Assembly: GCA_003724185.1 (NCBI GenBank)
Contig: RHGM01000003.1
Location: 248,001-312,000 of the forward strand
Length of the DNA: 64,000 nucleotides
Reading direction: 5' to 3'
From: Porphyrobacter sp. IPPAS B-1204
Lineage (GTDB): Bacteria > Pseudomonadota > Alphaproteobacteria > Sphingomonadales > Sphingomonadaceae
Below, in pieces: positions 16,672 to 25,420 of this stretch; within the stretch, counting starts at the first letter, position 1, and every line of letters starts with the position of its first letter. The translations under genes and the position numbers were made by a program. The notes below the pieces were generated by a model, which had not been told where the DNA came from, made no database searches, and worked only from the letters and a program-made list of their open reading frames with translations.

Positions 16672-17626
16672 GTGGCTGATCGAGGAAGGCATCGGCGAAA
16701 CCCGCGCGCTGCTGATCGATGGCGAGCAGGTGCTGGCGGCTCAGGCGTTTTGGCCCGGCGAACTGCGCGCCGGACAGGCCGTGCGCGGCCAGCTTACCGC
16801 CAAGCTCAAGGGTGCCCGGCGCGGGGTTGCGCTGCTGGACAGCGGCGCTGAGGCGCTGGTCGATCACCTGCCGCCACACGTAACCGAGGGGCAGAGCCTC
16901 GAGATGATCATCACCCGCGCCCCGATTGCCGAGCGCGGGCGGCTGAAGCGGGCGCAGGCGCGGGTTGCCCCGCCGGACACCACCGCAACGCACACCCTTT
17001 TTCCGCAAGGACGCATTGTGCGCCGCTTTCCGGCCGGCCTGTGGGAGGATGTGTGGCATGCGGCGTCCGCTGGCAGCCTGGATTTTCCGGGCGGCGAAGT
17101 CCTGGTCAGCGTCACCCCTGCCATGACCGTGATCGATATCGACGGGATCGGCACTCCCCGCGAGATTGCGCTTGCCGCCGTGCCCGCCATCGCCCGCGCG
17201 CTGGCGTGGTTCGACATTGGCGGGAACATCGGCATCGACTTTCCGACATTGGCCGAAAAGGCTGATCGTCGCGCAGTGGACGAAGCGCTGGGGGCAGCGC
17301 TCTCCGGCTGGCCGCATGAACGAACGGCCATGAACGGCTTCGGCTTTGTCCAGCTGGTCGCACGGCTGGACGGACCCTCGCTGCTCCACCGCTTTGCCAC
17401 CGCCAGGATCGGGGCAGCGGCGCGCATGGCCTTGCGCCGGGCAGAAATCGCGGCGGACAATGGCGCGGGCCGCAGCCTGCTGCTGACGGTGCATCCGGCG
17501 CTGAAGGCGAAGCTCAAGGACAGCTGGTTGGCAGACCTGTCACGCCGCACGGGCCGTACGGTGGATATCGCGGCCGATCCGACCCTTGCCATTGAAGCCG
17601 CCAATGCCCAGCTTCTTGCATCATGA
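16664..17626 (+). CDS. Short ribonuclease E/G family protein
   Basis: 320 residues, well below the ~490 or more of RNase G/E. The N-terminal half (to about 100) is S1-like, with RALLIDGEQ and GARRGVALLDSGAEALVDHLP. The C-terminal half keeps the DNase-I-like catalytic strand, seen as WFDIGGNIGIDFPTL. The RNase-H-like subdomain and zinc-link cysteines of full-length enzymes are absent. It starts with TTG, overlapping the end of maf, and ends in an ATGA overlap with yacG. Activity on RNA is likely but not certain given the shortened scaffold. Confidence 0.82.
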   Translation: MAEWLIEEGIGETRALLIDGEQVLAAQAFWPGELRAGQAVRGQLTAKLKGARRGVALLDSGAEALVDHLPPHVTEGQSLEMIITRAPIAERGRLKRAQARVAPPDTTATHTLFPQGRIVRRFPAGLWEDVWHAASAGSLDFPGGEVLVSVTPAMTVIDIDGIGTPREIALAAVPAIARALAWFDIGGNIGIDFPTLAEKADRRAVDEALGAALSGWPHERTAMNGFGFVQLVARLDGPSLLHRFATARIGAAARMALRRAEIAADNGAGRSLLLTVHPALKAKLKDSWLADLSRRTGRTVDIAADPTLAIEAANAQLLAS

Positions 17627-17811
17627 GCCTGTCCGCAAAAAAGCCCTGCCCGATCTGCCGCAAGGCCCGTTCCGAGCAATTCCACCCCTTCTGCTCGCAG
17701 CGCTGCAAGGACCGCGATCTGGCGCGGTGGTTCTCGGATTCCTATGCCGTTCCCGGCCCTCCGGCCGACCCTGACGACATTGCGCAGGACAGCTCGCGCG
17801 AACAGGATTGA
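17623..17811 (+). CDS. yacG: DNA gyrase inhibitor YacG (zinc finger)
   Basis: A 62-residue zinc-finger protein with the four cysteines CPICRKA and FCSQRCKD and the family continuation DLARWFSDSYAVPG. YacG binds the gyrase B subunit and blocks DNA binding in E. coli. The tail is acidic, as is usual. The ATG overlaps the stop of the RNase gene (ATGA), so translation is probably coupled. tRNA-Phe follows about 120 bases downstream. Confidence 0.92.
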   Translation: MSLSAKKPCPICRKARSEQFHPFCSQRCKDRDLARWFSDSYAVPGPPADPDDIAQDSSREQD

Positions 17812-17930
17812 TCCTCGCGCAATATTCCGGCGAGAGGCGCACAAAACCCCCTTGCCAACCCCCGCTACCTTCTCCATAGGGCCGCTCTCATTTGCTCGCC
17901 GGGCCACACAGCCCGTCGCTCGCAGCGAAT

Positions 17931-18005
17931 GCCCGAGTAGCTCAGGGGTAGAGCAGCGGATTGAAAATCCGCGTGTCGGTGGTTCAAATCCGCCCTCGGG
18001 CACCA
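17931..18005 (+). tRNA. tRNA-Phe (anticodon GAA), CCA encoded
   Basis: A 75-base cloverleaf. The acceptor arm GCCCGAG pairs with CTCGGGC, discriminator A at 18002, and genomic CCA at 18003-18005. The anticodon stem GCGGA/TCCGC holds the loop TTGAAAA, giving anticodon GAA at 17963-17965. The T arm is GGTTCAAATCC. It sits between yacG and purC. Confidence 0.97.
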
Positions 18006-18044
18006 TTCGCTGAAAAGGGCCAATCGCCCAGAGGGAAAGTGTCG

Positions 18045-18848
18045 ATGTCCCGCCGCACCAAGATATATGAAGGTAAGGCCAAGATCCTCTATGAGGGTCC
18101 GGAGCCCGGCACGCTGATCCAGTATTTCAAGGATGATGCCACCGCCTTCAACGCGGAAAAGAAGGGCACGATCAACGGCAAGGGCGTGATCAACAATCGC
18201 ATCAGCGAGCATGTGTTCACCCGCCTCGCCCATATCGGCATCCCCACCCACTTCATCCGCCGCCTCAATATGCGCGAGCAGTTGATCCGGCAGGTCGACA
18301 TCATCCCGCTGGAAGTGGTGGTGCGTAACGTGGCTGCCGGTTCGATCTCCAAGCGTCTGGGGATCGAAGAAGGCGAACCGCTGCCCCACACCCTGATCGA
18401 ATATTACTACAAGGACGATGCTCTGGGCGATCCGCTGGTCGCCGAAGAACACATCGCCTGCTTCAACTGGTGCAGCAACGAGGAGATGCACGACATTTCC
18501 TCGATGGCGATCCGCATCAATGATTTCCTGTGCGGGATGTTCGCCGCGATCGACATCCGGCTGGTGGACTTCAAGCTCGAATTCGGGCGGCTTTACGATG
18601 GCGATTACAGCCGCGTGATCCTCGCCGACGAAATCAGCCCGGACGGCTGCCGCCTGTGGGACATGACCACGGGCGAAAAGCTCGACAAGGACCGCTTCCG
18701 CCGCGATCTGGGCGGTGAGGAAGAAGCTTACCGCGAGGTCGCGCGCCGGCTCGGCTTGCTGAACGGTGAGGATAATGGTCCGGGCGAAGTGTTCGACCTG
18801 TCCCACGCCCGTTCGCGCCTGCGCGGGCCGCCCCCGCTCAAGAAGTAA
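18045..18848 (+). CDS. purC: Phosphoribosylaminoimidazole-succinocarboxamide synthase
   Basis: A 267-residue SAICAR synthetase that joins CAIR and aspartate using ATP in purine synthesis. Clear marks are [13 protein letters not shown] at the start, [19 protein letters not shown], and VDFKLEFGR followed by [13 protein letters not shown]. The frame runs on through the tRNA region upstream; the ATG at 18045 gives the family start [11 protein letters not shown]. Its usual partners purS and purQ lie 5.6 kb downstream, beyond a protease and a TonB-receptor gene. Confidence 0.95.
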   Translation: MSRRTKIYEGKAKILYEGPEPGTLIQYFKDDATAFNAEKKGTINGKGVINNRISEHVFTRLAHIGIPTHFIRRLNMREQLIRQVDIIPLEVVVRNVAAGSISKRLGIEEGEPLPHTLIEYYYKDDALGDPLVAEEHIACFNWCSNEEMHDISSMAIRINDFLCGMFAAIDIRLVDFKLEFGRLYDGDYSRVILADEISPDGCRLWDMTTGEKLDKDRFRRDLGGEEEAYREVARRLGLLNGEDNGPGEVFDLSHARSRLRGPPPLKK

Positions 18849-18935
18849 CGCAGGTCAAGATTTAGGCTGACAGGCGGGATTGAACCGCTAGTCTCTGGTA
18901 TCGTATCCACGATCCGAGAGAGACGCCTGAAATCC

Positions 18936-21800
18936 ATGCGGAATTTTCCCCTCGCTGCCAGCCTGCTGCTGGCGCTGTCACCGCTTGCCCTCACCACTGC
19001 GCTCGCAGCACAGGAAGCGCCCGCCGCTGAGGCCGCCGCCGAAGCGCCTGCGCCGGTCTGGGCCTTCGAGGACAGCGATGTTCCGGTTGATCAGGGCTAC
19101 ACCTTCGGGCGGCTCGACAACGGGATGCGCTATGTCATCCGCCAGAACGCCACCCCGGCGGGAACGGCGCTGGTGCGGATGCGGATCGATTCGGGCGCGC
19201 TGGAGGAAACCGACACCGAACGCGGCCTCTCGCACTTTCTCGAGCACATGGCCTTCAACGGATCAAAGGGCATACCCGAAGGCGAGATGATCAAACTGCT
19301 CGAACGCGAGGGGCTCGCCTTTGGCGCGGACACCAATGCCTCGACCGGGTTTGAGGCCATCACCTATCTGCTCAACCTGCCCCGCAATGACGAGCCATTG
19401 CTGGGCACGGCGCTGATGCTGATGCGGGAAACGGCGAGCGAGCTGACCATCGCACAGGAGGCAGTGGAACGGGAACGCGGTGTGATCCTGGCCGAGCGGC
19501 GTGATCGCGCAGGCTTCCAGCAGCGCAATTACGAAGACAACGCCGAATTCCTCGCCCCCGGTGCCCGCTACACCAACCGCCTGCCCATCGGCACGCTTGA
19601 TGTGCTGGAGGGCGCCACAGCCGACCAGATCCGTGCGCTTTACCAGCGCACCTACACGCCATCGAACACCACGCTGGTCGTCGTAGGCGATTTTCCGGTC
19701 GAGATGGTCGAGGCGGCAATCCGCACCCGTTTTGCCGATTGGGCACCCGGCCCTGCCCCGGCCGAACCGGAAGCCGGGCCGATTGACGTGACCCGCAAGG
19801 GCCTGACCGACATCTACACCGATCCCGCACTGCCCGAATTCGTCACCATCAGCCGCCTCGCCCCCTGGCGTGACGAGCCTGACACCATCGCCAACCGCCG
19901 CACGGCGAGCCTTCGCAGTGTCGGCTATGCGATAATCAACCGCCGTCTCGCCCGGCTCGCGCGCGGGGCCGATGCCCCCTTCCGCAGCGCGACCTTCGGC
20001 TCTGGCGACATCTTCGAGGACGCGCGCATCACCAGCCTCCAGGTCGGCAGTGCGGATGGCGAGTGGGAGAAGGGCGTGCTCGCCGCCACGCGAGAGGTCA
20101 ATCAGGCGCTGACCTACGGCTTTACCCAGGCCGAGCTTGACGAACAGCTAGCCAATATCCGCACCGCGCTGGAAAACGCTGTGAAGTCCGCCGACACCCG
20201 CAGCAATGCCGTGTTTGCAGGTGCCGCGCTGTCTCTGGCCAGCGACGATCGCGTGCCGGTCACACCCGAATGGCAGCTTGCCGAATTCGAGCGCCTCGTC
20301 CCGGAAATGACCCCGCAGGCGCTGTGGCAGGCCGTGCTGGCGGATGCCGCGCCGCTGGAAGAACCGCTGATCCGCTTCGAAGGCCGCACTGCGCCGGAAG
20401 GCGGCGAGGCAGCCCTGCGCGCCGCTTTTGCGGGAGGCATGGCGCTGCCCATTGCCGCGCCGGTCGACACTGGCCCGCTGGTGTTCGGCTACAGCGATTT
20501 CGGCACACCGGGAACGGTGGTGTCCGACACGGTTGAGGAACGGCTCGGCATTCGCCAGATCACCTTTGCCAACGGTGTGCGCCTCAACCTGAAGCGCACC
20601 GATGTGCGCAAGGACCGTGTTGCGGTTGCCTTTGCGGTCGATGGCGGCGACCTGATGAACACGCCCGACGCGCCGCTTGCCACCTATCTGACCGGATCGC
20701 TCGCGTCGGGCGGGCTTGGCAAGCATAGCCAGGACGAAATCGCCAGCGTTCTGGCAGGCCGCAGTGTCAGCTTCGGGCTGGGCAGCGATGCGGACGCTTT
20801 CACTGCCTCATCCGTCACCACCCCGCGCGATCTGCTGCTGCAATTGCAGGTGCTGACCGCAACCCTGACCGATCCCGGCTACCGCCCCGAAGGTGTGGAG
20901 CGGTTCCGCAAGAACATCGACAACTTCTTCAACACGCTCGATTCCACCCCCGGCCGCGCTTTGTCGGCCGCGAGCGGCGCGATCCTTTCGGACAATGACC
21001 CGCGCTTCAGCCTGCAACCCAAGGAGGCGTTCTTCGCGCTCGATTACGATGGCCTTCGCAATGTGATCGGCGACCGTCTGGCATCGGGCGCCATCGAAGT
21101 CGCACTGGTCGGCGATCTTGATGAAGACGCCGCGATTGCCGCTGTCGCCGCGACCCTCGGCGCGCTGCCGCAGCGCGAGGCAGGCTTCAACCCGCGCACC
21201 GAAAACCGCGACCGCAGCTTCACGGCCAATCGCGGCGAAAAGGTGCTGACCCACAAGGGCGAACCCGATCAGGCGCTGCTGCAATGGATCTGGCCGACCA
21301 CCGATGACAGCGACCATGCAGAAACCCTGCGGCTGCAACTGTTGGCGCGGATCGTGCGGCTCGAACTGACAGACCGGCTGCGCGAGGAGCTGGGGCAAGC
21401 CTATTCGCCCTCGGCCGGATCGAGCAACAGCCGCATCTACCCCGGCTATGGCACCTTTGCGATCAGCGCTTCGGTCGCCGCCGATCAGGTCGGCGCGAGC
21501 CGTGAGGCGCTCAATGGCCTGATAGCCGACCTGCGCGCAGGCCCGCTCGATGCCGATGTGATCGAGCGCGCGCGCAAGCCGGTGCTGGAGGAATACAAGA
21601 ACGCCCTCAAGGATCTAGGCGGCTGGACTGGCCTTGCCGCCCGTGCGCAAAGCGAGCCGGACCGGCTGGACCGGTTTCTGGCCGTGCCGCAGGTGGTGGA
21701 AGCCATCACGCCTGCGGACATCCACCAGGCCGCGCTGAAATACCTTACCCCCGATGGCGCTGTCGCCTTCGCGGTGCTGCCTGAACCCAAGGCTGAATAG
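18936..21800 (+). CDS. M16 family zinc metallopeptidase (insulinase/pitrilysin type)
   Basis: A 954-residue exported protease. The signal peptide is ~25 residues (MRNFPLAASLLLALSP... to LAAQEA). The N-terminal peptidase domain has the inverted zinc motif H100-F-L-E103-H104 with the distal Glu region (VERERGVILAERRDRAG). Three more M16-like lobes follow, the last one containing RLREELGQAYSPSAG, the substrate-anchoring Arg/Tyr pair typical of the C-terminal domain. It is likely a periplasmic peptide-degrading enzyme. It ends at a strong hairpin terminator and is convergent with the TonB receptor, a possible peptide-uptake partner (inference). Confidence 0.9.
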   Translation: MRNFPLAASLLLALSPLALTTALAAQEAPAAEAAAEAPAPVWAFEDSDVPVDQGYTFGRLDNGMRYVIRQNATPAGTALVRMRIDSGALEETDTERGLSHFLEHMAFNGSKGIPEGEMIKLLEREGLAFGADTNASTGFEAITYLLNLPRNDEPLLGTALMLMRETASELTIAQEAVERERGVILAERRDRAGFQQRNYEDNAEFLAPGARYTNRLPIGTLDVLEGATADQIRALYQRTYTPSNTTLVVVGDFPVEMVEAAIRTRFADWAPGPAPAEPEAGPIDVTRKGLTDIYTDPALPEFVTISRLAPWRDEPDTIANRRTASLRSVGYAIINRRLARLARGADAPFRSATFGSGDIFEDARITSLQVGSADGEWEKGVLAATREVNQALTYGFTQAELDEQLANIRTALENAVKSADTRSNAVFAGAALSLASDDRVPVTPEWQLAEFERLVPEMTPQALWQAVLADAAPLEEPLIRFEGRTAPEGGEAALRAAFAGGMALPIAAPVDTGPLVFGYSDFGTPGTVVSDTVEERLGIRQITFANGVRLNLKRTDVRKDRVAVAFAVDGGDLMNTPDAPLATYLTGSLASGGLGKHSQDEIASVLAGRSVSFGLGSDADAFTASSVTTPRDLLLQLQVLTATLTDPGYRPEGVERFRKNIDNFFNTLDSTPGRALSAASGAILSDNDPRFSLQPKEAFFALDYDGLRNVIGDRLASGAIEVALVGDLDEDAAIAAVAATLGALPQREAGFNPRTENRDRSFTANRGEKVLTHKGEPDQALLQWIWPTTDDSDHAETLRLQLLARIVRLELTDRLREELGQAYSPSAGSSNSRIYPGYGTFAISASVAADQVGASREALNGLIADLRAGPLDADVIERARKPVLEEYKNALKDLGGWTGLAARAQSEPDRLDRFLAVPQVVEAITPADIHQAALKYLTPDGAVAFAVLPEPKAE

Positions 21801-21823
21801 CAGGCCCGAAACCGGGCAATGAA

Positions 21824-21853
21824 AAAGCCGGCAGGTCGCCCCCTGCCGGCTTT
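21824..21853. terminator. Strong hairpin terminator after the M16 protease
   Basis: AAAGCCGGCAGG (21824-21835) pairs perfectly with CCTGCCGGCTTT (21842-21853), with a 6-base loop. A-tracts on one side and T-tracts on the other make it usable in both directions between the convergent protease and TonB-receptor genes. Confidence 0.85.
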
Positions 21854-21901
21854 CCCCTTTGGTTCACCTTCCCGAAGGAAGGCCCTCCCTTAGAGCGTTT
21901 T

Positions 21902-21930
21902 CGAGCCGCATGGCATCACCACGCGGCTCG
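21902..21930. repeat. Inverted repeat near the TonB-receptor 3' end
   Basis: CGAGCCGC (21902-21909) pairs with GCGGCTCG (21923-21930), and flanking TTTT/GAAAA nearly extends the stem. It lies 23 bases beyond the receptor stop. It may be a second terminator for the minus-strand gene or one copy of a dispersed intergenic palindrome. Confidence 0.4.
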
Positions 21931-21952
21931 GAAAATGCGAAAATCCAGCGCC

Positions 21953-24181
21953 TTAGTACTTCACGCCGAACATCACGCCGATGATGCGCGGATCGTTCAC
22001 GAAGGCGGTGTTGTTGTTGAAGTCCACCACGCCCAGCACGTTGTCTTCATCAGTGATGTTGCGCGCGAACGCGGCCAGTTCCCACTGCCCGTCATCGCCC
22101 GAATAGCCGATCTTCAGACCGCCTTCGATCCGGCTCTTGGCGTTGAACTCGCGGCTTTCGTACAGCAGGAAGTTGGTGTCGCCGAGGTAGATCCAGTCGG
22201 TGAAGATGAAGAATTCACCCGTATTGCCAACCGGGATGCTGTAGCGAGCGGTGAAATCGCCGCTCCATTCCGGCGCGTTGGGGAAGGGGTTGTTGTTGAT
22301 CAGCGCGCGGGTGTTGCCGCTGATCACGCGGGTCGGATCGGTGACGGTGCACTGCGCGCAGATGCCGACAGCGAGGGTCGAATCCTTGATCGCGGTGTTG
22401 TTGTAGGCCGCTCCCAGCGTGACGAGGAACTGCGGCGAGATCTGGAACGCGCCATCAAATTCGACGCCCCATGCCTCACCCCGGTTGGCGTTGATCAGCT
22501 GAACGAGGTTGCCCGCGCCGCCGACAGCGGTGAACTGCGGGTCTTCGACCGTGTAGTAATAGGCCGCGCCGTTCAGGCGCACACGGCGATCGGCCAGCTC
22601 GCTCTTGAAGCCGACTTCGTAGGAGGTGATGTTCTCCGACTGCGCGACCGAAGGCGGGTTGAAGAAGGCAACGTCGCGGCCCTGAATGGTCGGCCCGCGG
22701 AACGAATTGGCGATCTTGGCATAGACGCTGGCATCGTCCGACACGTCACCGAAGATGCTGATGTCCCAATCGAACTGGTCGTCACCCACGCTGCGCGGCT
22801 GCGGTGCGGCACCCGAACGGACGAAGAAATCCTTCTGGTCGTCGGTGTAGCGCAGGCCGCCGGTGACGCGGACCTTGTCCGTGATCTGGTAGCCGACCTG
22901 CCCGAACAGCGCCCAGGCTTCGTTGGTGTGGTTGACAGTGACCGGCGGCGGGAAGGTGAAGCCCACCGTGGTGACGTCGAAATCGCTTTCGAAGTAGAAG
23001 CCGCCGACCTGCCAGCTGAGCGGGCCATCGCCGTTGGAGGCGAGGCGCACTTCCTGCGTGGTCTGCTTCAGATCAATCGAATCCTGCGTGTCCGAGGGGA
23101 ACGGGATCAGGCCCGGCCCACCGCCGCCCGGCAGGAACACGGCACCAAAACCGCCATCAATATCGCCGCGGCTGCTGCCTTCGCTGGTCCAGTGGCTGGT
23201 GATCGAAGTCAGCGTTGCGCCATCGAATTCGTAAGCCGCAGTCAGCGTTGCGCCGAACTGCTGATATTTCGCCTCGTTACCGCCGCCGGCATCATAGAAC
23301 ACCGTGTCGCGGTCATAATTGTTGTTCAGGCGGTTGTTGCCCGGACCAAGGATGTTGGCGCGAAAGAAGGTCGACGCCCCGTCAAGGTCGCGGAAATTGA
23401 CCGAGGCCAGCACGCTCGCCCGCTCGCTGGGGGTGAACAGCAACTGCCCGCGCACGGCAACATCGTTGAAGCCGCCGAGAACCTTGTCCTGCCCGGTGAA
23501 ACCGTTGCTGATCCAGTCACCACGGCTCTGCAGCTGTGCCGAAACACGGAAGGCCAGCACATCCTGTGCAATCGAACCGCCGACCGCGCCGTTTAGCGCG
23601 AAGGTATCGAGGCTGCCGAAGCTGAGCGAAGCGGCAACCGAGGTGTCATGGCTGGGCTTGATCGAATCGATCTTGACGATGCCTGCCGGGGTGTTGCGCC
23701 CGAACAGCGTGCCCTGCGGGCCGCGCAACACTTCGACGCGTTCGACGTCGAAGATCGGGAAGCTCTTGAGCGTGACGTTCTCCATCACGACATCATCAAG
23801 CAGAACCGACACCGGCTGCGATGCCGCCAGATCGAAATCGGTGTTGCCAAGGCCGCGAATGTAAAAGCGCGGGGCGACCCGGCCATTGGAGCTTTCGATG
23901 TTGAGGCCCGGAACCGATCCTGCCAGCGCGGTGATATCGCCTGCACCGCTGAAGATCGCGCCGACCCGTTCCTGATCGAGAATTTCGGCAGAAACCGCCA
24001 CGTCCTGCAGGTTTTCTTCCCGCCGGTTGGCGGTGACGATGATCGTGGCGAGCTGGCCGTCGGTGGCTTCGGCAGTGGCTTCATCCTGCGCCGCGGCAGG
24101 CGCGGACAGGCCGAAGGCGGCAACGGCGAGCACGGTCGAACCGGCCCAGACAGCGCGAAATGCGGAAAAACGGTGGGACAT
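21953..24181 (-). CDS. TonB-dependent outer-membrane receptor
   Basis: 742 residues. The signal peptide is ~32 residues, ending SAPAAAQ. A TonB-box-like stretch (ATIIVTANRREENLQDV) leads into a plug with RFYIRGLGNTDFDLAASQPV and VEVLRGPQGTLFGRNTPAG. A 22-strand-type barrel ends ...RIIGVMFGVKY. The RGPQGTLFGRN motif and overall length are typical of siderophore, vitamin or glycan receptors; the ligand cannot be inferred. It separates purC from purS/purQ. The ATG is preceded by AACAGGGGGTTATCCG, a purine-rich ribosome site. Confidence 0.9.
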   Translation of the reverse strand: MSHRFSAFRAVWAGSTVLAVAAFGLSAPAAAQDEATAEATDGQLATIIVTANRREENLQDVAVSAEILDQERVGAIFSGAGDITALAGSVPGLNIESSNGRVAPRFYIRGLGNTDFDLAASQPVSVLLDDVVMENVTLKSFPIFDVERVEVLRGPQGTLFGRNTPAGIVKIDSIKPSHDTSVAASLSFGSLDTFALNGAVGGSIAQDVLAFRVSAQLQSRGDWISNGFTGQDKVLGGFNDVAVRGQLLFTPSERASVLASVNFRDLDGASTFFRANILGPGNNRLNNNYDRDTVFYDAGGGNEAKYQQFGATLTAAYEFDGATLTSITSHWTSEGSSRGDIDGGFGAVFLPGGGGPGLIPFPSDTQDSIDLKQTTQEVRLASNGDGPLSWQVGGFYFESDFDVTTVGFTFPPPVTVNHTNEAWALFGQVGYQITDKVRVTGGLRYTDDQKDFFVRSGAAPQPRSVGDDQFDWDISIFGDVSDDASVYAKIANSFRGPTIQGRDVAFFNPPSVAQSENITSYEVGFKSELADRRVRLNGAAYYYTVEDPQFTAVGGAGNLVQLINANRGEAWGVEFDGAFQISPQFLVTLGAAYNNTAIKDSTLAVGICAQCTVTDPTRVISGNTRALINNNPFPNAPEWSGDFTARYSIPVGNTGEFFIFTDWIYLGDTNFLLYESREFNAKSRIEGGLKIGYSGDDGQWELAAFARNITDEDNVLGVVDFNNNTAFVNDPRIIGVMFGVKY

Positions 24182-24491
24182 CGGATAACCCCCTGTTGGT
24201 TAAATCGGATGAGGACAAAGCGAGAGAGTGGCGCGGGCCGTGACATTCTTGCCCGATTCGCGCGAGAACGCTGGCGCACAATCTTGCGTCAAACCGCACA
24301 CGGAGCGGCGTTCTTTGCGCGGTTGTTGCAACAAGGTTACAATCTCAGGTGATAGACAACCGTTTTATGACAGGAATGCGAAAGCAGCGGAGCCTCCGCG
24401 CCGTGCACAAGCGCCATCAGCGCGATTGCGCCCGCGTTCCGGAACGCTATAGCGGCCCGCAACCAGCCCCTTCGATAATGGAGCCTCAGCC
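24182..24491. promoter_or_regulatory. Divergent intergenic region, receptor versus purS
   Basis: 310 bp with no supportable gene. It must hold the promoters for the minus-strand TonB receptor and the plus-strand purS. The middle part (24290-24370) is comparatively AT-rich (TTGTTGCAACAAGGTTACAA). I found no convincing riboswitch fold or known operator. Confidence 0.4.
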
Positions 24492-24731
24492 ATGCAAGTG
24501 CGCGTCCTCGTCAGATTGAAGCCCGGCGTGCTCGATCCGCAGGGCCGCGCGGTGCACCACGCGCTTGAAGGGCTCGGCTTTGCCGGGGTCGAGGATGTGC
24601 GGGTGGGCCGCCTGATCGAGCTCGATGTGGCCGACGGCACGGATCACGATACGCTGAAGGCGATGTGCGAAAAGCTGCTCGCCAACACCGTGATCGAAAG
24701 CTTCACGATCGAAACGGGGGCCGCAGGCTGA
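24492..24731 (+). CDS. purS: Phosphoribosylformylglycinamidine synthase subunit PurS
   Basis: A 79-residue small subunit of the three-part FGAM synthase, bridging PurL and PurQ. It matches the family from [18 protein letters not shown] through [18 protein letters not shown] to a C-terminal [14 protein letters not shown] lies about 10 bases before the ATG. Its stop overlaps the purQ start (TGATG), so the two are translated together. purL is not in the window. Confidence 0.95.
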   Translation: MQVRVLVRLKPGVLDPQGRAVHHALEGLGFAGVEDVRVGRLIELDVADGTDHDTLKAMCEKLLANTVIESFTIETGAAG

Positions 24732-25420
24732 TGGCGTTCCGGGCGGCTGTTATCACCTTCCCGGGCTCCAACTGCGACCGGGATATGGCCACCGCGCTTG
24801 AAGCGGTGTCGGGCCAGCCGGCGATCAGGGTGTGGCATGGCGATGCCGACCTGCCGGAACGGCTCGACCTGATCGCGCTGCCGGGCGGTTTTTCCTACGG
24901 CGATTATCTGCGTTCGGGCGCGATGGCGGCGACTAGCCCGATCATGCGCGCCGTGATCGCCGCGGCCGACCGGGGCGTGCCTGTGCTGGGCGTGTGCAAC
25001 GGTTTTCAGGTGCTCACCGAAGCCCGCCTGCTGCCCGGCGCGCTGCTGCGCAACGCCGGCCAGCGTTTTGTCTGCCGCACTGTCAGCCTGACGGTCTGCA
25101 ACACCGACACGCTGTTCACGGCGGGGTTTAGCGCGGGCGAGACAATCCGCATCCCGGTCGCGCATCATGATGGCAATTATTTCGCCGATGCCGACACACT
25201 GGACCGGCTGGAAGGCGAAGGCCGCGTGGCGTTCCGTTATGCCGAAGCCTGCAACGGATCGGCGCGTGACATTGCCGGGGTGCTCAGCGCCAATGGCCGC
25301 GTGCTCGGCATGATGCCGCACCCTGAACGTGCGATCGAACCGGCGGCGGTTCCCGCGCTGGGCGGTGCGGACGGGCGGCGGCTGTTTGCAAACATTCTCG
25401 CCAGCCTCGCCAACGCCTGA
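24731..25420 (+). CDS. purQ: Phosphoribosylformylglycinamidine synthase subunit PurQ
   Basis: A 229-residue class-I glutamine amidotransferase that supplies ammonia to PurL. It starts [18 protein letters not shown]. The nucleophilic cysteine is in [11 protein letters not shown], the oxyanion strand is [14 protein letters not shown], and the His/Glu pair is in [10 protein letters not shown]. The ATG at 24731 overlaps the purS stop by one base. It is convergent with the GGDEF-EAL gene: the two stop codons abut as TGA-TCA with no intergenic space. Confidence 0.95.
   Translation: MAFRAAVITFPGSNCDRDMATALEAVSGQPAIRVWHGDADLPERLDLIALPGGFSYGDYLRSGAMAATSPIMRAVIAAADRGVPVLGVCNGFQVLTEARLLPGALLRNAGQRFVCRTVSLTVCNTDTLFTAGFSAGETIRIPVAHHDGNYFADADTLDRLEGEGRVAFRYAEACNGSARDIAGVLSANGRVLGMMPHPERAIEPAAVPALGGADGRRLFANILASLANA

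Noticed and set aside
21935-23596. A 553-residue open frame opposite the TonB receptor
   Set aside because: Composition (Val/Ala/Arg/Asp-rich, no motifs) is typical of a reverse-frame shadow.
24182-24491. Riboswitch upstream of purS
   Set aside because: No purine-riboswitch core or comparable conserved fold was recognisable by eye.
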